This document shows positions 42,540-52,521 of a stretch of 64,000 nt of DNA, in pieces. This stretch comes from an uncultured Lachnospiraceae bacterium (GTDB lineage: Bacteria > Bacillota > Clostridia > Lachnospirales > Lachnospiraceae): contig CAMWXE010000022.1 of assembly GCA_947178145.1 (NCBI GenBank), positions 1-64,000 on the forward strand, read 5' to 3'. The position numbers and the translations under genes are program-made. Every line of letters starts with the position of its first letter. Position 1 is the stretch's first letter. The notes under the pieces were generated by a model. The model searched no databases, was not told the origin of the DNA, and saw nothing but the letters and a program-made list of their open reading frames with translations.

Positions 42540-43478
42540 ATGAAGCAATGGAAAAGAATGTGTTGGATTGCGGTATGTACACTGAGCTTATCAGGCTGTG
42601 CAGACAACTATAGTATAGAAGAAAAAATGGAGCAGACTGAAATAGAACAGATTTATGTTCCAATGGAGACAGAGACGCAGGATTTGACACAGAGTGTCAG
42701 CGCGGAGCCAAAGGTGACGGATGTGGACTGGTCAGAATATTTTGACGGGCTCAATGGAGCGGCAGTCATATATGATGCTTCTGGCGGACAGTATATGATA
42801 TACAATCGGGAACTGGCATCGACCAGAAGGTCACCATGCTCCACGTTTAAGATTATTTCTTCCCTGACTGCGCTGGAGAATGGACTTATTGAGCCAAAAG
42901 ATTCTGTACGGAAATGGAGCGGTGAGGTATTCTGGAATGAGGACTGGAATAGAGACATTGATTTTGGTGAGGCGTTTCGAACCTCCTGCGTGTGGTATTA
43001 CAGGCAGGTTGTGAATGATATTGGAAAGGATGCGATGCAGAGGGAACTTGAGAAACTTCATTATGGCAACTGCGATCTTTCTGATTGGGAGGGGCGGCTG
43101 AATACGAACAATAACAACCGTGCGCTGACAGGCTTCTGGATTGAGTCGTCATTGCTGATCTCTCCGAAAGAGCAGGTGGAGGTTATGGAGCGTATCTTTT
43201 CTGAAAATGCGGATTATTCCAAGGAAACACAAAAGGAATTGAAACAGGTCATGCTAGTGGGACAGGATGAGGCAGATATTCCTATCTATGGAAAGACAGG
43301 AATGGGAATGGCTGAGGGAATTGTTGTTGATGCATGGTTTACAGGATTTGCGGAGGACACAGACGGAAATATATATTTTTGCGTATATCTTGGAAGGACA
43401 GACGGCAAAAATGTATCCAGTTCGCTGGCAAGAGACATAGCAATCCGGCTTGTGACAGAGTATCATGATGTGCAATAA
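42540..43478 (+). CDS. Class D beta-lactamase-like lipoprotein
   Basis: A 312-aa penicillin-interacting serine enzyme. Lipoprotein signal with lipobox LSGC (about residue 20), then a ~50-aa linker. All class D signatures are present: STFK (active-site Ser in PCSTFKII), SCV (SxV motif), YGN in LHYGNCDL, the tryptophan block FWIESSLLISP, and KTG in IYGKTGMG. These separate it from ordinary PBPs. The arrangement resembles the chromosomal class D enzymes of Gram-positive bacteria (CDD of Clostridioides). A BlaR-type sensor domain is an alternative, but no zinc-protease/membrane part is present. ATG 42540 is preferred over 42534 by spacing from GGAAAGG. Activity and spectrum are unknown. Confidence 0.82.
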   Translation: MKQWKRMCWIAVCTLSLSGCADNYSIEEKMEQTEIEQIYVPMETETQDLTQSVSAEPKVTDVDWSEYFDGLNGAAVIYDASGGQYMIYNRELASTRRSPCSTFKIISSLTALENGLIEPKDSVRKWSGEVFWNEDWNRDIDFGEAFRTSCVWYYRQVVNDIGKDAMQRELEKLHYGNCDLSDWEGRLNTNNNNRALTGFWIESSLLISPKEQVEVMERIFSENADYSKETQKELKQVMLVGQDEADIPIYGKTGMGMAEGIVVDAWFTGFAEDTDGNIYFCVYLGRTDGKNVSSSLARDIAIRLVTEYHDVQ

Positions 43479-43597
43479 AATTTCGTATTGAATACTCCAA
43501 AAATATAAAAGAGCATACAGTCTATATAAACATAGTATTTATGCGGTCTGAAGCTGTTTTTGCGTTATTCTGGGCGCAACTCCTGGCGAATAAGTGC

Positions 43598-43626
43598 TTG
43601 ACATCGCTCGTTTAAAAGAGTAAAAT
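43598..43626 (+). promoter_or_regulatory. Promoter of rny
   Basis: TTGACA (43598-43603), 17-bp spacer, TAAAAT (43621-43626); leader of about 130 nt. The GGAG of the ribosome site can pair with CTCC just downstream (43747-43757), which could limit initiation. Confidence 0.7.
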
Positions 43627-43762
43627 TAATACGTTGTAGTATCTGCAAAGATATGATCAAGTGACTATTCGGAATACTTTATAGATTTCAGCGTTGAGCA
43701 GGAAACTGTGGAGGCACTGAACAGTTGCACAATGAAAATTTAATAAGGAGGTGCTCCTGTAT

Positions 43763-45304
43763 ATGCTATACGTATTAGAGGCAGTGATTATTATTGCCAT
43801 ATGTGTAGCGGGATGCTTTTTCGCATTTTCAAACTACAAGAAAAATGTGGAGGCTACAATTGGAAATGCAGAGGACAAGGCGAGAGAAATTGTCGATGAA
43901 GCTCTCAAAACTGCGGAGACGAAGAAGCGCGAGGGACTTCTTGAGATTAAGGAGGAATCCATTAAGACCAAGAACGAACTTGACAAGGAGATCAAGGAAC
44001 GCAGGGCGGAAGCCCAGCGCTACGAGAGACGTGTTCAGCAGAAGGAGGAAAGCATTGACAAGAAGGCGGATGCCATCGAGAAGAAGGAAGCCAGCCTTGT
44101 CGCAAGAGAAGAAGAACTCGCAAAACAGAGTGCAGTTGTTGCAAGACTGAACGAAGAGCGGATACAGGAACTGGAACGAATTTCAGGATTAACCTCTGAA
44201 CAGGCAAAAGAACATTTGTTAAAAATTGTTGAAGACGAAGTCAAACATGAAACAGCAGTGATGGTCAAGGAAATGGAAAGCAGGGCGAAGGAAGAAGCTG
44301 ATAAGAAGGCAAAAGAGTATGTTGTCACAGCGATTCAGAAGTGTGCTGCAGACCATGTATCCGAGACAACGATTTCCGTTGTCCAGCTTCCAAATGATGA
44401 GATGAAAGGAAGAATCATTGGAAGGGAAGGGCGTAATATCAGGACTTTAGAGACACTTACAGGTGTAGAGCTGATTATTGATGATACGCCGGAGGCAGTA
44501 ATTCTTTCAGGCTTTGATCCCATTCGGAGAGAAGTGGCAAGAATTGCGCTGGAGAAGCTGATCGTGGATGGGCGTATCCATCCGGCGAGGATTGAGGAGA
44601 TGGTTGAGAAAGCCCAGAGAGAAGTCGAGATCATGATCAAGGAGGAAGGCGAAGCAGCAACGCTGGAAGTTGGCGTGCATGGCATCCATCCAGAGCTTGT
44701 GAAGCTTTTGGGCAAAATGAAGTTCAGAACGAGCTATGGTCAGAACGCATTGAAACATTCGATTGAGGTAGCTCATCTTACCGGACTACTTGCTGCAGAG
44801 ATGGGGCTTGATGTCAGAATGGCAAAGAGAGCCGGTTTACTGCATGATATTGGCAAGGCAGTAGATCATGAGATGGAAGGGTCACATATACAGTTAGGTG
44901 CAGAATTGTGCAGAAAGTACAAGGAATCACCAATTGTTATCAATGCTGTAGAGTCACATCACGGCGATGTTGAGGCACAGTCATTGATTGCCTGTCTGGT
45001 GCAGGCTGCTGATACAATTTCAGCTGCGAGACCAGGGGCAAGACGTGAAACTCTCGAAACATATACAACCAGATTAAAACAACTAGAAGATATAACCAAC
45101 AATTTTAAAGGTGTCGACAAATCTTTTGCGATTCAGGCGGGTAGAGAGGTTCGTGTTATGGTAGTTCCTGAGCAGATTAATGATGCTGACATGATATTGC
45201 TGGCGCGTGATATATCCAAGCAGATTGAGGCAGAGCTTGAATATCCGGGACAGATCAAGGTAAATGTCATCAGGGAATCTCGTGTCGTTGAGTATGCGAA
45301 ATAA
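43763..45304 (+). CDS. rny: Ribonuclease Y
   Basis: Membrane-anchored endoribonuclease that starts decay of many mRNAs in Firmicutes. N-terminal transmembrane helix (residues ~2-22, [18 protein letters not shown]), a long coiled coil rich in Lys/Glu (about 30-200), KH RNA-binding domain ([17 protein letters not shown]), and HD catalytic domain ([12 protein letters not shown]). 513 aa, the usual size. Start ATG 43763 is chosen because AAGGAGG lies 11 bases before; a GTG at 43751 would sit within that site. Monocistronic by context; the terminator at 45334 follows. Confidence 0.95.
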   Translation: MLYVLEAVIIIAICVAGCFFAFSNYKKNVEATIGNAEDKAREIVDEALKTAETKKREGLLEIKEESIKTKNELDKEIKERRAEAQRYERRVQQKEESIDKKADAIEKKEASLVAREEELAKQSAVVARLNEERIQELERISGLTSEQAKEHLLKIVEDEVKHETAVMVKEMESRAKEEADKKAKEYVVTAIQKCAADHVSETTISVVQLPNDEMKGRIIGREGRNIRTLETLTGVELIIDDTPEAVILSGFDPIRREVARIALEKLIVDGRIHPARIEEMVEKAQREVEIMIKEEGEAATLEVGVHGIHPELVKLLGKMKFRTSYGQNALKHSIEVAHLTGLLAAEMGLDVRMAKRAGLLHDIGKAVDHEMEGSHIQLGAELCRKYKESPIVINAVESHHGDVEAQSLIACLVQAADTISAARPGARRETLETYTTRLKQLEDITNNFKGVDKSFAIQAGREVRVMVVPEQINDADMILLARDISKQIEAELEYPGQIKVNVIRESRVVEYAK

Positions 45305-45333
45305 TTTGAAATAGTTTAGACGAGCATTATGAG

Positions 45334-45370
45334 AACCATCAAAGTCCAAATGGATTTTGGTGGTTTTCTT
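45334..45370 (+). terminator. Terminator after rny
   Basis: AACCATCAAAGTCC (45334-45347) pairs with GGATTTTGGTGGTT (45352-45365) using two G-T pairs; loop AAAT; a T-rich tail follows. Confidence 0.75.
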
Positions 45371-45397
45371 ATGCACACAGAGGTAAGGAGGATTTAA

Positions 45398-45934
45398 ATG
45401 AATACAGAAATAAAGAGAGTGGGCAGAGAGCTTCAATGTGAAGGAGCAATTATAAAATACTATAAAGATACTGTGGTCCTTCCGGATGGAAAGACAGAAC
45501 GCTATGATTTTATCGGGCATAATGGTGCGGCTGCGGCTGTCGGCGTTTTAGCGGATGGGCGCCTTGTCATGGTCAGACAGTACCGGAATGCTTTGGACAG
45601 ATTCACACTGGAGATACCAGCCGGCGGATTAAATCCTGATGAGCCGACGATTGATGCGGCTGCGAGGGAGTTGGAGGAAGAGACTGGGTATCGGTGCGGT
45701 AAAATTGAGAAGCTGATCACGATCCGGACAACCGTGGCATTCTGCAACGAGAAGATTGACATTTATCTTGCGACAGATCTCAAAAAAACAGGGCAGCATC
45801 TTGACGAGGATGAATTTGTAAATGTTGAGATTCATACAGTGGAAGCGCTTGAAGAGATGATATATGACGGGACAATAGAGGATGCCAAAACAATCGCGTC
45901 TATTTTGGCATATAAGAATAAATATGTTAGATAA
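45398..45934 (+). CDS. NUDIX hydrolase, ADP-ribose pyrophosphatase type
   Basis: Hydrolyses ADP-ribose or similar nucleoside diphosphate compounds. The Nudix box is complete: GG at IPAGGLNPDEP, then AARELEEETGY (RExxEExG), about residues 68-93. The upstream strand pattern (VLADGRLVMVRQYRNALDRFTLEIPAG) is typical of the NudF subgroup. AAGGAGG precedes ATG 45398. It is followed by spoIIM and xerD, the same neighbourhood as nudF-spoIIM-ripX in Bacillus subtilis, which supports the assignment. Confidence 0.9.
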   Translation: MNTEIKRVGRELQCEGAIIKYYKDTVVLPDGKTERYDFIGHNGAAAAVGVLADGRLVMVRQYRNALDRFTLEIPAGGLNPDEPTIDAAARELEEETGYRCGKIEKLITIRTTVAFCNEKIDIYLATDLKKTGQHLDEDEFVNVEIHTVEALEEMIYDGTIEDAKTIASILAYKNKYVR

Positions 45935-45966
45935 TTCATAAGTTTAAATAAGAGTCAGCGGCATGG

Positions 45967-46659
45967 GTGAATTGGCGGATGAATAAGTTTAATACCGAAG
46001 AACGGGTTGAGAAACCCGTTGTATGCAGTGTCATTCCCGAGCAGGATGCATATATTGATTATCGAAAGCTTCATTATAAAAATACGATACCCGACAACAG
46101 GGTGCTTGTATTTCTTACAGGGTTTTGTGTGGGTATGGTATTTTTTTATTTGACTGGGGGACAAAATGCTGGCGTGGGAAGCCTGCTTGACAGTGAACAC
46201 TTGGCATTGCTGCAAAATCTTGAAGTAAATCGTTCCGGACTTTTTTCGTATGTTATTAGTTTACGGATTAAACAGCTGATATTTGGTGTAATCTGTGCAC
46301 TGAGCAGTGTAGGTGCACTGATGGCATATTCCATCCTGGGATGGTGTGGATTTGAGTTTGGACTTATTATTTTTTCGCTTGTATATGAGTATGGCATGAA
46401 AGGAATTCTTCTGACTTTTTCGATGGTTCTGCCGCATGGAATCTGTTATGGTGTTCTTTTTCTGCTGATATTTCGCAACTACTGGCTGCGTGACAAAAAA
46501 GGTTACCATAATGAGACAACTGCAGGAAGTGAAAAATCGCACAAAAAAATTGAAGCAATCAAAACGTTTGTTCTTATTTTGCTGCTGTTTAGTGCTGGGA
46601 TATTATGTGAAGTTTATATTAATCCTGAAATTATGAGAAAGGTAACATTGCTCTTTTAA
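45967..46659 (+). CDS. spoIIM: Stage II sporulation protein M
   Basis: Integral membrane protein of the SpoIID-SpoIIM-SpoIIP complex that drives peptidoglycan remodelling during engulfment of the forespore. The ~226-aa sequence has five hydrophobic segments, the conserved loop FSMVLPHGICYG, and the typical end GILCEVYINPEIMRKV. GTG 45967 or ATG 45979 may be the start; neither has a strong ribosome site. Its presence indicates an endospore-forming host. Position between the NUDIX gene and xerD is conserved among spore formers. Confidence 0.85.
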   Translation: MNWRMNKFNTEERVEKPVVCSVIPEQDAYIDYRKLHYKNTIPDNRVLVFLTGFCVGMVFFYLTGGQNAGVGSLLDSEHLALLQNLEVNRSGLFSYVISLRIKQLIFGVICALSSVGALMAYSILGWCGFEFGLIIFSLVYEYGMKGILLTFSMVLPHGICYGVLFLLIFRNYWLRDKKGYHNETTAGSEKSHKKIEAIKTFVLILLLFSAGILCEVYINPEIMRKVTLLF

Positions 46660-46764
46660 ACGGATAAATAGTCAGAAAAAAATGATATTTCGGGCACAAT
46701 TTTGACTATTGCGAGATAATAATTGAAAATTGATAAAAAATTTTTAAATTTTCTGAAAAAACAT

Positions 46765-46793
46765 TTGATTTTATGTAAAATACAATATATAAT
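46765..46793 (+). promoter_or_regulatory. Promoter of xerD
   Basis: TTGATT (46765-46770), 17-bp spacer, TATAAT (46788-46793), about 50 nt before the gene. Confidence 0.65.
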
Positions 46794-46847
46794 AGGAGTA
46801 GGCATAAGGGGTAAATCAAATCTTTATGAGGAGGTTTTTCAAAATTT

Positions 46848-47732
46848 ATGGAAAGAGAAATTAATAATTTTATTTCTTATTTACATAATATAAAGAAAAC
46901 TTCGAATAATACTGAATTATCATACAAGAGGGATTTAGGTAAGCTGCGCCAGTATTTAGAAGAAAAGGATATCGCGGATGTGAATGACATCACATCGGAG
47001 ATCCTGCAATCCTATATTGTGTATTTAGGTGACAATCATTTTGCAGCTGCAACCATATCCAGAAATGTCGCTTCTATAAAGGCTTTCTTTCACTATCTGT
47101 GCAAAGAGAGCATTGTGGAAAAAGATGTGTCTGATGGGTTGAAAGCGCCAAAGATTGAGAAGAAGATGCCTGAGATTTTAACTCCAGAGGAAGTGATATG
47201 GCTTCTGGAACAGCCAAAGGGAGATACTCCCAAAGAACTTCGCGATAAAGCAATGTTAGAGCTTTTATACGCGACAGGAATTCGCGTGACGGAACTGATT
47301 ACCCTGAAGGTTTCGGATGTGAATATGCAGATGGGATTTATTATCTGCAGGGACGGCAGCAGAGAGAGAGTGATTCCGTTCGGTGCTGCTGCTAAGAAGG
47401 CAATGACGAATTATCTTGAAAAAGCGCGTGACGTAATGCTGTTTGATCTGAAATCAGAGATTCTGTTTGTGAATTGTTCAGGACAGCCAATGAGTAGACA
47501 AGGGTTCTGGAAACTGATCAAGTATTATGCGAAAAAAGCCGGTATTATGGCTGATATTACACCACATACGCTCCGCCATTCTTTTGCTGCGCACTTAGTG
47601 GAGAATGGTGCGGATTTGAGAAGTGTACAGGAGATGCTTGGCCACTCTGACATCTCGACGACACAGGTATATACGAATTTGACCCATAACCGTATCAGGG
47701 AAGTGTATGCGAAAGCGCATCCAAGAGGATAA
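46848..47732 (+). CDS. xerD: Tyrosine recombinase XerD
   Basis: Resolves chromosome dimers at dif. 294 aa, with N-terminal SAM-like core-binding domain and C-terminal catalytic domain. Active-site residues: Arg in ATGIRVTELI, Lys near CRDGSRERVIPFG, HTLRHSFAAHL (His/Arg), LGHSDISTTQVYTN (His and nucleophile Tyr). GAGGAGG precedes ATG 46848 at slightly long spacing. The compact size, absence of an arm-binding domain and conserved location after spoIIM point to a housekeeping Xer protein, unlike the integrase at 56.3 kb. Confidence 0.92.
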   Translation: MEREINNFISYLHNIKKTSNNTELSYKRDLGKLRQYLEEKDIADVNDITSEILQSYIVYLGDNHFAAATISRNVASIKAFFHYLCKESIVEKDVSDGLKAPKIEKKMPEILTPEEVIWLLEQPKGDTPKELRDKAMLELLYATGIRVTELITLKVSDVNMQMGFIICRDGSRERVIPFGAAAKKAMTNYLEKARDVMLFDLKSEILFVNCSGQPMSRQGFWKLIKYYAKKAGIMADITPHTLRHSFAAHLVENGADLRSVQEMLGHSDISTTQVYTNLTHNRIREVYAKAHPRG

Positions 47733-47737
47733 AATTG

Positions 47738-47795
47738 CATGAAAAAGCCGCTCTTTTCTTAGATGACAGGGAAAGGAGCGGCTTTTTTCATGCGC
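47738..47795. terminator. Bidirectional terminator between xerD and DAHP synthase
   Basis: GCATGAAAAAGCCGCTCTTT pairs with AAAGGAGCGGCTTTTTTCAT, a stem of about 20 bp with internal A/T-runs. It serves both convergent genes. Confidence 0.88.
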
Positions 47796-47796
47796 G

Positions 47797-48825
47797 CTAT
47801 ATAAAATCAGCAATTCTATAAATCAAGTCTTCCGAATCTTTCCATCCGAGGCAGGGATCCGTGATGGATTTTCCGTAAATGTGCTCTCCGATTTTCTGAC
47901 ATCCTTCCTTGATGTAACTTTCGATCATGACACCTTTTACGAGATTCGCCAGATCCCTGTTTGTCCTGCGGGAATGCATTACCTCATGAACAATACGAAT
48001 CTGCTCTTTAAACTGTTTGTTTGAGTTGCTGTGGTTTGCGTCAACAATACATGCCGGATTGATAAGGTCGCGTTCATTGTATTTTTCCAGCAGGAGCATA
48101 AGGTCTTCATAGTGATAATTGGGCAGATTGTTGCCATGCTTGTTGACTGAGCCGCGCAGAATCGTGTGCGCAAGAGGGTTTCCGGTTGTATTGACTTCCC
48201 AGCCGCGGTAAATAAACGGATGGGGGTGCTGCGCCGCATATACGGAATTAAGCATGACGCTCAAGTCGCCGCTTGTCGGATTTTTCATTCCGGCAGGTAC
48301 ATCGAAGCCGCTGACAACAAGGCGGTGCTGCTGGTCTTCCACAGAGCGTGCGCCGATTGCGACATAGGAGAGAATGTCGGACACATATCCCCAGTTTTCG
48401 GGATAGAGCATCTCGTCTGCTGCGGTAAATCCAAATTCGCTCATGACACGCAGATGCATCTTTCTCATGGCGATGATGCCTTTTAAGAAGTTGGTTCCTT
48501 TTTCCGGGTCTGGCTGGTGTACGATTCCTTTGTAGCCGTCACCTGTAGTTCGTGGTTTGTTGGTATATATTCTTGGGATAAGGATCAATTTGTCACTGAC
48601 TTTATCGTTCACTTTGGCCAGTCTTGAGACATACTCGCACACGGCCTCTTCATTGTCAGCTGAGCAGGGGCCTATAATGACAAGAAACTTGTCCGATTTG
48701 CCGGTAAATACATCGCTGATCTCCTGATCTCTTTTTTTCTTCAACTCCTGCATCGCGTCAGGGACAGGGTACTCCTCCCTGATCTGATCAGGAGTTGGCA
48801 GTTTTTTTATAAACTCAAAACTCAT
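47797..48825 (-). CDS. aroF: 3-deoxy-7-phosphoheptulonate synthase (class I DAHP synthase)
   Basis: First step of the shikimate pathway, joining PEP and erythrose 4-phosphate. 342 aa of the AroF/G/H class: IIGPCSADN, PRIYTNKPRTTGDGYKG (PEP/E4P site), AIGARSVEDQQHR, GMKNPTSGDLSVM, the metal-binding VDANHSNSNKQ and MIESYIKEG. GGAGACC lies before the start on the minus strand. No T-box or tryptophan leader is apparent upstream. Which of the aroF/G/H paralogues it corresponds to in feedback sensitivity cannot be read. The flippase gene is 53 bp upstream on the same strand, so they may be cotranscribed. Confidence 0.94.
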   Translation of the reverse strand: MSFEFIKKLPTPDQIREEYPVPDAMQELKKKRDQEISDVFTGKSDKFLVIIGPCSADNEEAVCEYVSRLAKVNDKVSDKLILIPRIYTNKPRTTGDGYKGIVHQPDPEKGTNFLKGIIAMRKMHLRVMSEFGFTAADEMLYPENWGYVSDILSYVAIGARSVEDQQHRLVVSGFDVPAGMKNPTSGDLSVMLNSVYAAQHPHPFIYRGWEVNTTGNPLAHTILRGSVNKHGNNLPNYHYEDLMLLLEKYNERDLINPACIVDANHSNSNKQFKEQIRIVHEVMHSRRTNRDLANLVKGVMIESYIKEGCQKIGEHIYGKSITDPCLGWKDSEDLIYRIADFI

Positions 48826-48878
48826 TGTAGGTCTCCTTTCGTAAAGTACTTTAGGGACAGCTTATTGGAAGCTGACCG

Positions 48879-50249
48879 CTATCCTCTATCATATAACATA
48901 TAACGTCTTAAAGCAAGGACAATTAGAAAATCGAAAAAAATCTGGCTGACCAGAGTTCCATAAATATAGCCGGAAAATCCGATGGAAGGAACAATAAAAA
49001 ATACAAATGCAAGCCGAAAGAGGATGCTTGATATATTAAACAGGAATGTAATGCCCGTTTTGCCGAGACCGTGCAAAATACTGCAAAGTGTGCCGGACAT
49101 GTACAGGAAAGGGCACACAAAGGAGAGCGCGCGAATCTGGCTGGCGGCAATATCACTGCCAAAGAGCGACTCTCCAAGAATATCTGCAAAAGTAAAGAAA
49201 AACAGAAAACATAGTACACCGAGCAAAAAACAGCAACTGATTGTCAAGCAGATTGTTTTGCGTATCCGCTTTTGATTGCCCTGTGCCTGTGCTTCTGATA
49301 CTGATGGAAGAAGGAGGGAAGCGGCAGAACCAGTAAACGCACATGGAAACATGATAAGCGGAGTCGCCATCCCCGAAAAGACACCATATATGGACAGCGC
49401 CTCGGAGGATGTGAGACCACTTAACATCAGCCGTTTGGGAAGCTGTATGGTCTCTATGGTAGAGATGAAGCTAATGCATATTCTGTTGAGACTGATTGGC
49501 AGAGCTAGGGAGAGGATGGCTTTCCCCTTGCTGTAGGAAAGTGCCCTGCGGATGGAAAACTCTGCGTGATCTGGTTTGATTGCAAGCATGAAACAAGAAA
49601 AAGTGGCAGAGGAAAATTCACCTACCAAAAGTCCTACACAAATATAAGACAATGAAATATTCAAACCGGATTCTACAGAAAGCCGGAACAGGACATAGAC
49701 CGTGAGTACGCGGCAGCACTGTTCTATGATCATGGACCATGCCGGAATGCAGGCTCTTTTCCGGCCATAGAAGAATCCGTTGATGCAGGAGTGGATTGTG
49801 CCGAGAGGGAAGGAAAGGGCGCTGATGCGAAGCAGGGGGATACACCTTCTCTCACCAATCAGATTGACTGCGATAAAGGGGGCCTGGCAAAAGATTACAT
49901 AGGCCATAGTACCTGACAGAAAGAGGGAAATGGCAATTCCGGTAAAAAGATAACCATAGGCTTCGGACGCTTTATCTTTCTTTGAGGCAGCCACAAAGCG
50001 GGTGATAGCATTTTGAATACCAGAACCACACACAGCATGCACAAGCATCATGACAGGTGAAATGAGACCAAAAATACCAAGACTTTCCTCGCTAAAAACT
50101 CTTGATAAAAAAATGCGGTAAAAGAATCCAATCAGTTTCGTGATGATACCGGCAGCGGTGAGGAAGAATGTGCCAGTGATGATGGGATTTTTCAAGTATT
50201 TTGGATTGAGATAAGAACGAAGCTGTTTTGTGGATGGATTAGAATACAT
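48879..50249 (-). CDS. SpoVB/MurJ-like polysaccharide or lipid II flippase (MOP superfamily)
   Basis: A 456-aa polytopic membrane protein with 12-14 hydrophobic helices of the MVF/SpoVB group. The N-terminal stretch TGTFFLTAAGIITKLIGFFYRIFLSR-like (TAAGIITKLIGFFYRIFLSR) is typical of SpoVB, as are the loops YGRKRACIPAWSMIIEQ and LFGSDIAASQIRALS. In Bacillus, SpoVB acts in spore cortex synthesis; many Lachnospiraceae carry several paralogues, so a vegetative exporter role is also possible. GGAG is six bases before ATG on the minus strand. Located upstream of DAHP synthase. Confidence 0.82.
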   Translation of the reverse strand: MYSNPSTKQLRSYLNPKYLKNPIITGTFFLTAAGIITKLIGFFYRIFLSRVFSEESLGIFGLISPVMMLVHAVCGSGIQNAITRFVAASKKDKASEAYGYLFTGIAISLFLSGTMAYVIFCQAPFIAVNLIGERRCIPLLRISALSFPLGTIHSCINGFFYGRKRACIPAWSMIIEQCCRVLTVYVLFRLSVESGLNISLSYICVGLLVGEFSSATFSCFMLAIKPDHAEFSIRRALSYSKGKAILSLALPISLNRICISFISTIETIQLPKRLMLSGLTSSEALSIYGVFSGMATPLIMFPCAFTGSAASLLLPSVSEAQAQGNQKRIRKTICLTISCCFLLGVLCFLFFFTFADILGESLFGSDIAASQIRALSFVCPFLYMSGTLCSILHGLGKTGITFLFNISSILFRLAFVFFIVPSIGFSGYIYGTLVSQIFFDFLIVLALRRYMLYDRG

Positions 50250-50433
50250 AGGATAGCTCCGGTTGATTTACTTTCTATAATGTATGGGATATTTTGGCAA
50301 ATATGTCTCTAAATTTGGATTACCAGCTCCAGCAGCACAAGAAGTTTAAGCAAAATGATATGGAACTAAGGGAGCGTATGTGGTAAGATAGAAGTATTCA
50401 ATAATCTATAAGACAAAGAAGAAAGGCAAATTT

Positions 50434-51522
50434 ATGGGAAAAAAAGTTGTAGTAGGAATGTCAGGCGGGGTGGACTCGTCGGTGGCGGCGTACCTGTTAA
50501 AAGAACAGGGGTATGATGTCATAGGCGTGACAATGCAGATCTGGCAGGATGAGGAACAGAGTTCGGTGGAGGAAAACGGTGGCTGCTGCGGGCTGAGCGC
50601 TGTGGACGATGCGAGGAGAGTGGCTGCAAAGCTGGACATCCCATATTATGTGCTGAATTTTAAGAAGGAGTTTCGCGACTGTGTGATCAATCCGTTTGTG
50701 GAGGACTATCTGCACGGGAGAACGCCTAATCCCTGCATTCTCTGCAACAGACATGTGAAGTGGGAGGCGCTTTTGCAGCGGAGTATCGCGCTCGGGGCAG
50801 ACTACATCGCGACAGGGCATTACGCTCGCATTATACAATTAGATAATGGCAGATATGCGATACGCAGCTCTGTGACAGCCAAAAAAGATCAGACCTATGC
50901 GCTCTACAATCTCACACAGTATCAACTGGCACATACGCTGATGCCGGTGGGGGATTATGAGAAGGATGCGATCAGAGAGCTTGCAAAGAATCTGGAGCTT
51001 CCTGTGGCAGAAAAACCGGACAGTCAGGACATCTGCTTTGTGCCGGACAACGATTATGCGGCTGTGGTTCAGAAGGAGGCAGGCAATCGGATACCAGTCC
51101 CCGGGAATTTCGTCACTGCGGAAGGTGAGATTCTAGGGCAGCACAAGGGTATCATACATTATACAGTAGGACAACGAAAAGGGCTGAATCTTGCGATGGG
51201 GCATCCCGTGTTTGTGACAGAGATCAGACCGGAGACAAATGAAGTGGTGGTCGGGAAGGCGGAGGATGTCTTATCGGATTCGCTGGTGTGTGATGACTTG
51301 AATTTTATGGCGGTTGCGGATCTCACAGAACCGATGGAAGTGAAAGCAAAGATCCGCTATTCTCATGCAGGGGAATCCTGCGTGATTGAAAAGCTGAGGA
51401 ATGGACAGGTAAGGTGCAATTTCAAAAGGCCAGTCAGGGCTGTGACACCCGGACAGGCCGTCGTGTTTTACCAGGATGATTATGTTCTCGGCGGAGGAAC
51501 GATTGTCGGTGAAAATGCTTAA
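50434..51522 (+). CDS. mnmA: tRNA-specific 2-thiouridylase
   Basis: Thiolates U34 of tRNA-Glu, -Gln and -Lys. 362 aa with the PP-loop ATP site [12 protein letters not shown] (about residues 8-19), catalytic cysteines in NPCILCN (about Cys103-106) and SQDICFV (about Cys200), and a C-terminal beta-barrel with TVGQRKGL and the [17 protein letters not shown] ending. AAAGGC precedes ATG 50434 at moderate distance. Single-gene unit, convergent with the histidinol phosphatase gene. Confidence 0.95.
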   Translation: MGKKVVVGMSGGVDSSVAAYLLKEQGYDVIGVTMQIWQDEEQSSVEENGGCCGLSAVDDARRVAAKLDIPYYVLNFKKEFRDCVINPFVEDYLHGRTPNPCILCNRHVKWEALLQRSIALGADYIATGHYARIIQLDNGRYAIRSSVTAKKDQTYALYNLTQYQLAHTLMPVGDYEKDAIRELAKNLELPVAEKPDSQDICFVPDNDYAAVVQKEAGNRIPVPGNFVTAEGEILGQHKGIIHYTVGQRKGLNLAMGHPVFVTEIRPETNEVVVGKAEDVLSDSLVCDDLNFMAVADLTEPMEVKAKIRYSHAGESCVIEKLRNGQVRCNFKRPVRAVTPGQAVVFYQDDYVLGGGTIVGENA

Positions 51523-51540
51523 TCAGATATTGAGAGATTG

Positions 51541-52356
51541 TCACAGTTTGAAATATTCAGGCATGCGGGACTGGAAGATACAGTAGTATTGGAAGCCGCA
51601 TGCTTTTAAAATGTCGCAGGCCTTGTCGAAGTGCGAGGCGATATCGCCAGGTGTGTGGGCGTCGGACCCGATCGTGATGATTTCGCCGCCAAGCGCGCGG
51701 TAACGCTTTAAAATATCTGCGCATGGGTTAGGTTGTCCAAGTCCGGCGCGAAAGCCGTTTGTGTTGAGCTCGATTCCCTTTTCATTCTCGATGAAGTGGG
51801 TCAGAATCTGGTCGAACACATCGGCGTGCTTTGCGTAGGTGAACTGCGCATTTTTGGTTGGGCCATACCGGACCACATAGTCGAGATGCCCATACACATC
51901 ATAATACGGAAGGGATTTGACACATTCCAGGACAGACTGAAAGTATTCATGGTGCGCCTCGTCCGCACTGCGCCCCTCAAAAAAGGCAGGGTAATAAGGA
52001 TCCTGGCGGTTGCATATGTGCGAGGAACCAATGATAAAGTCAAAGTCATGTGACTTGGAATACACGGCTAACTGGCGTTTTAAATGGGGCTGCAGACCGA
52101 GCTCCACGCCAAATCCGACCGAAATCCGGTCTCTGTATTTCTCCCGGAGTTTTAAGAGTTCATACAGATAAGAATCCGTGTTTAAGTCAAAGATATCCTC
52201 CTCGCCAGGCGCATAGACATAATCGGGGTCGTAATGCTCTGTGATGCAGATATGCGTCAGCCCAAGAGAAACAGCCTTTTGGATCATTTCTTCCATCGGG
52301 GCATCGCTGTCCCCGGAAAAGCTTGTGTGCATATGAAAATCAGCTTTGATAGCCAT
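51541..52356 (-). CDS. hisK: Histidinol-phosphatase, HisJ/PHP family
   Basis: PHP-domain phosphatase for L-histidinol phosphate. 271 aa with metal-binding motifs FHMHTSFSGDS, ITEHYD, FIIGSSHI, DVYGHLDYVVRYG, and GSDAHTPGDIA in the expected order. AAGGAGAAC lies before the start on the minus strand. No other his genes are nearby, so assignment rests on family resemblance; PHP phosphatases can have other substrates. Confidence 0.85.
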   Translation of the reverse strand: MAIKADFHMHTSFSGDSDAPMEEMIQKAVSLGLTHICITEHYDPDYVYAPGEEDIFDLNTDSYLYELLKLREKYRDRISVGFGVELGLQPHLKRQLAVYSKSHDFDFIIGSSHICNRQDPYYPAFFEGRSADEAHHEYFQSVLECVKSLPYYDVYGHLDYVVRYGPTKNAQFTYAKHADVFDQILTHFIENEKGIELNTNGFRAGLGQPNPCADILKRYRALGGEIITIGSDAHTPGDIASHFDKACDILKACGFQYYCIFQSRMPEYFKL

Positions 52357-52521
52357 AGAAAAGTTCTCCTTTTTTGTCAGATATACTTTTCAGTCTAACA
52401 CAAACTGATAAAAAATAATAGGAAAAAGTGTGTTCCTTTGAAAATATTGGAAAAGCATTGCGAGAGGCTGACTGTTTATAAATTTTTTATTGATGTTTTT
52501 ATGATTTTTTAAAAATATGAC

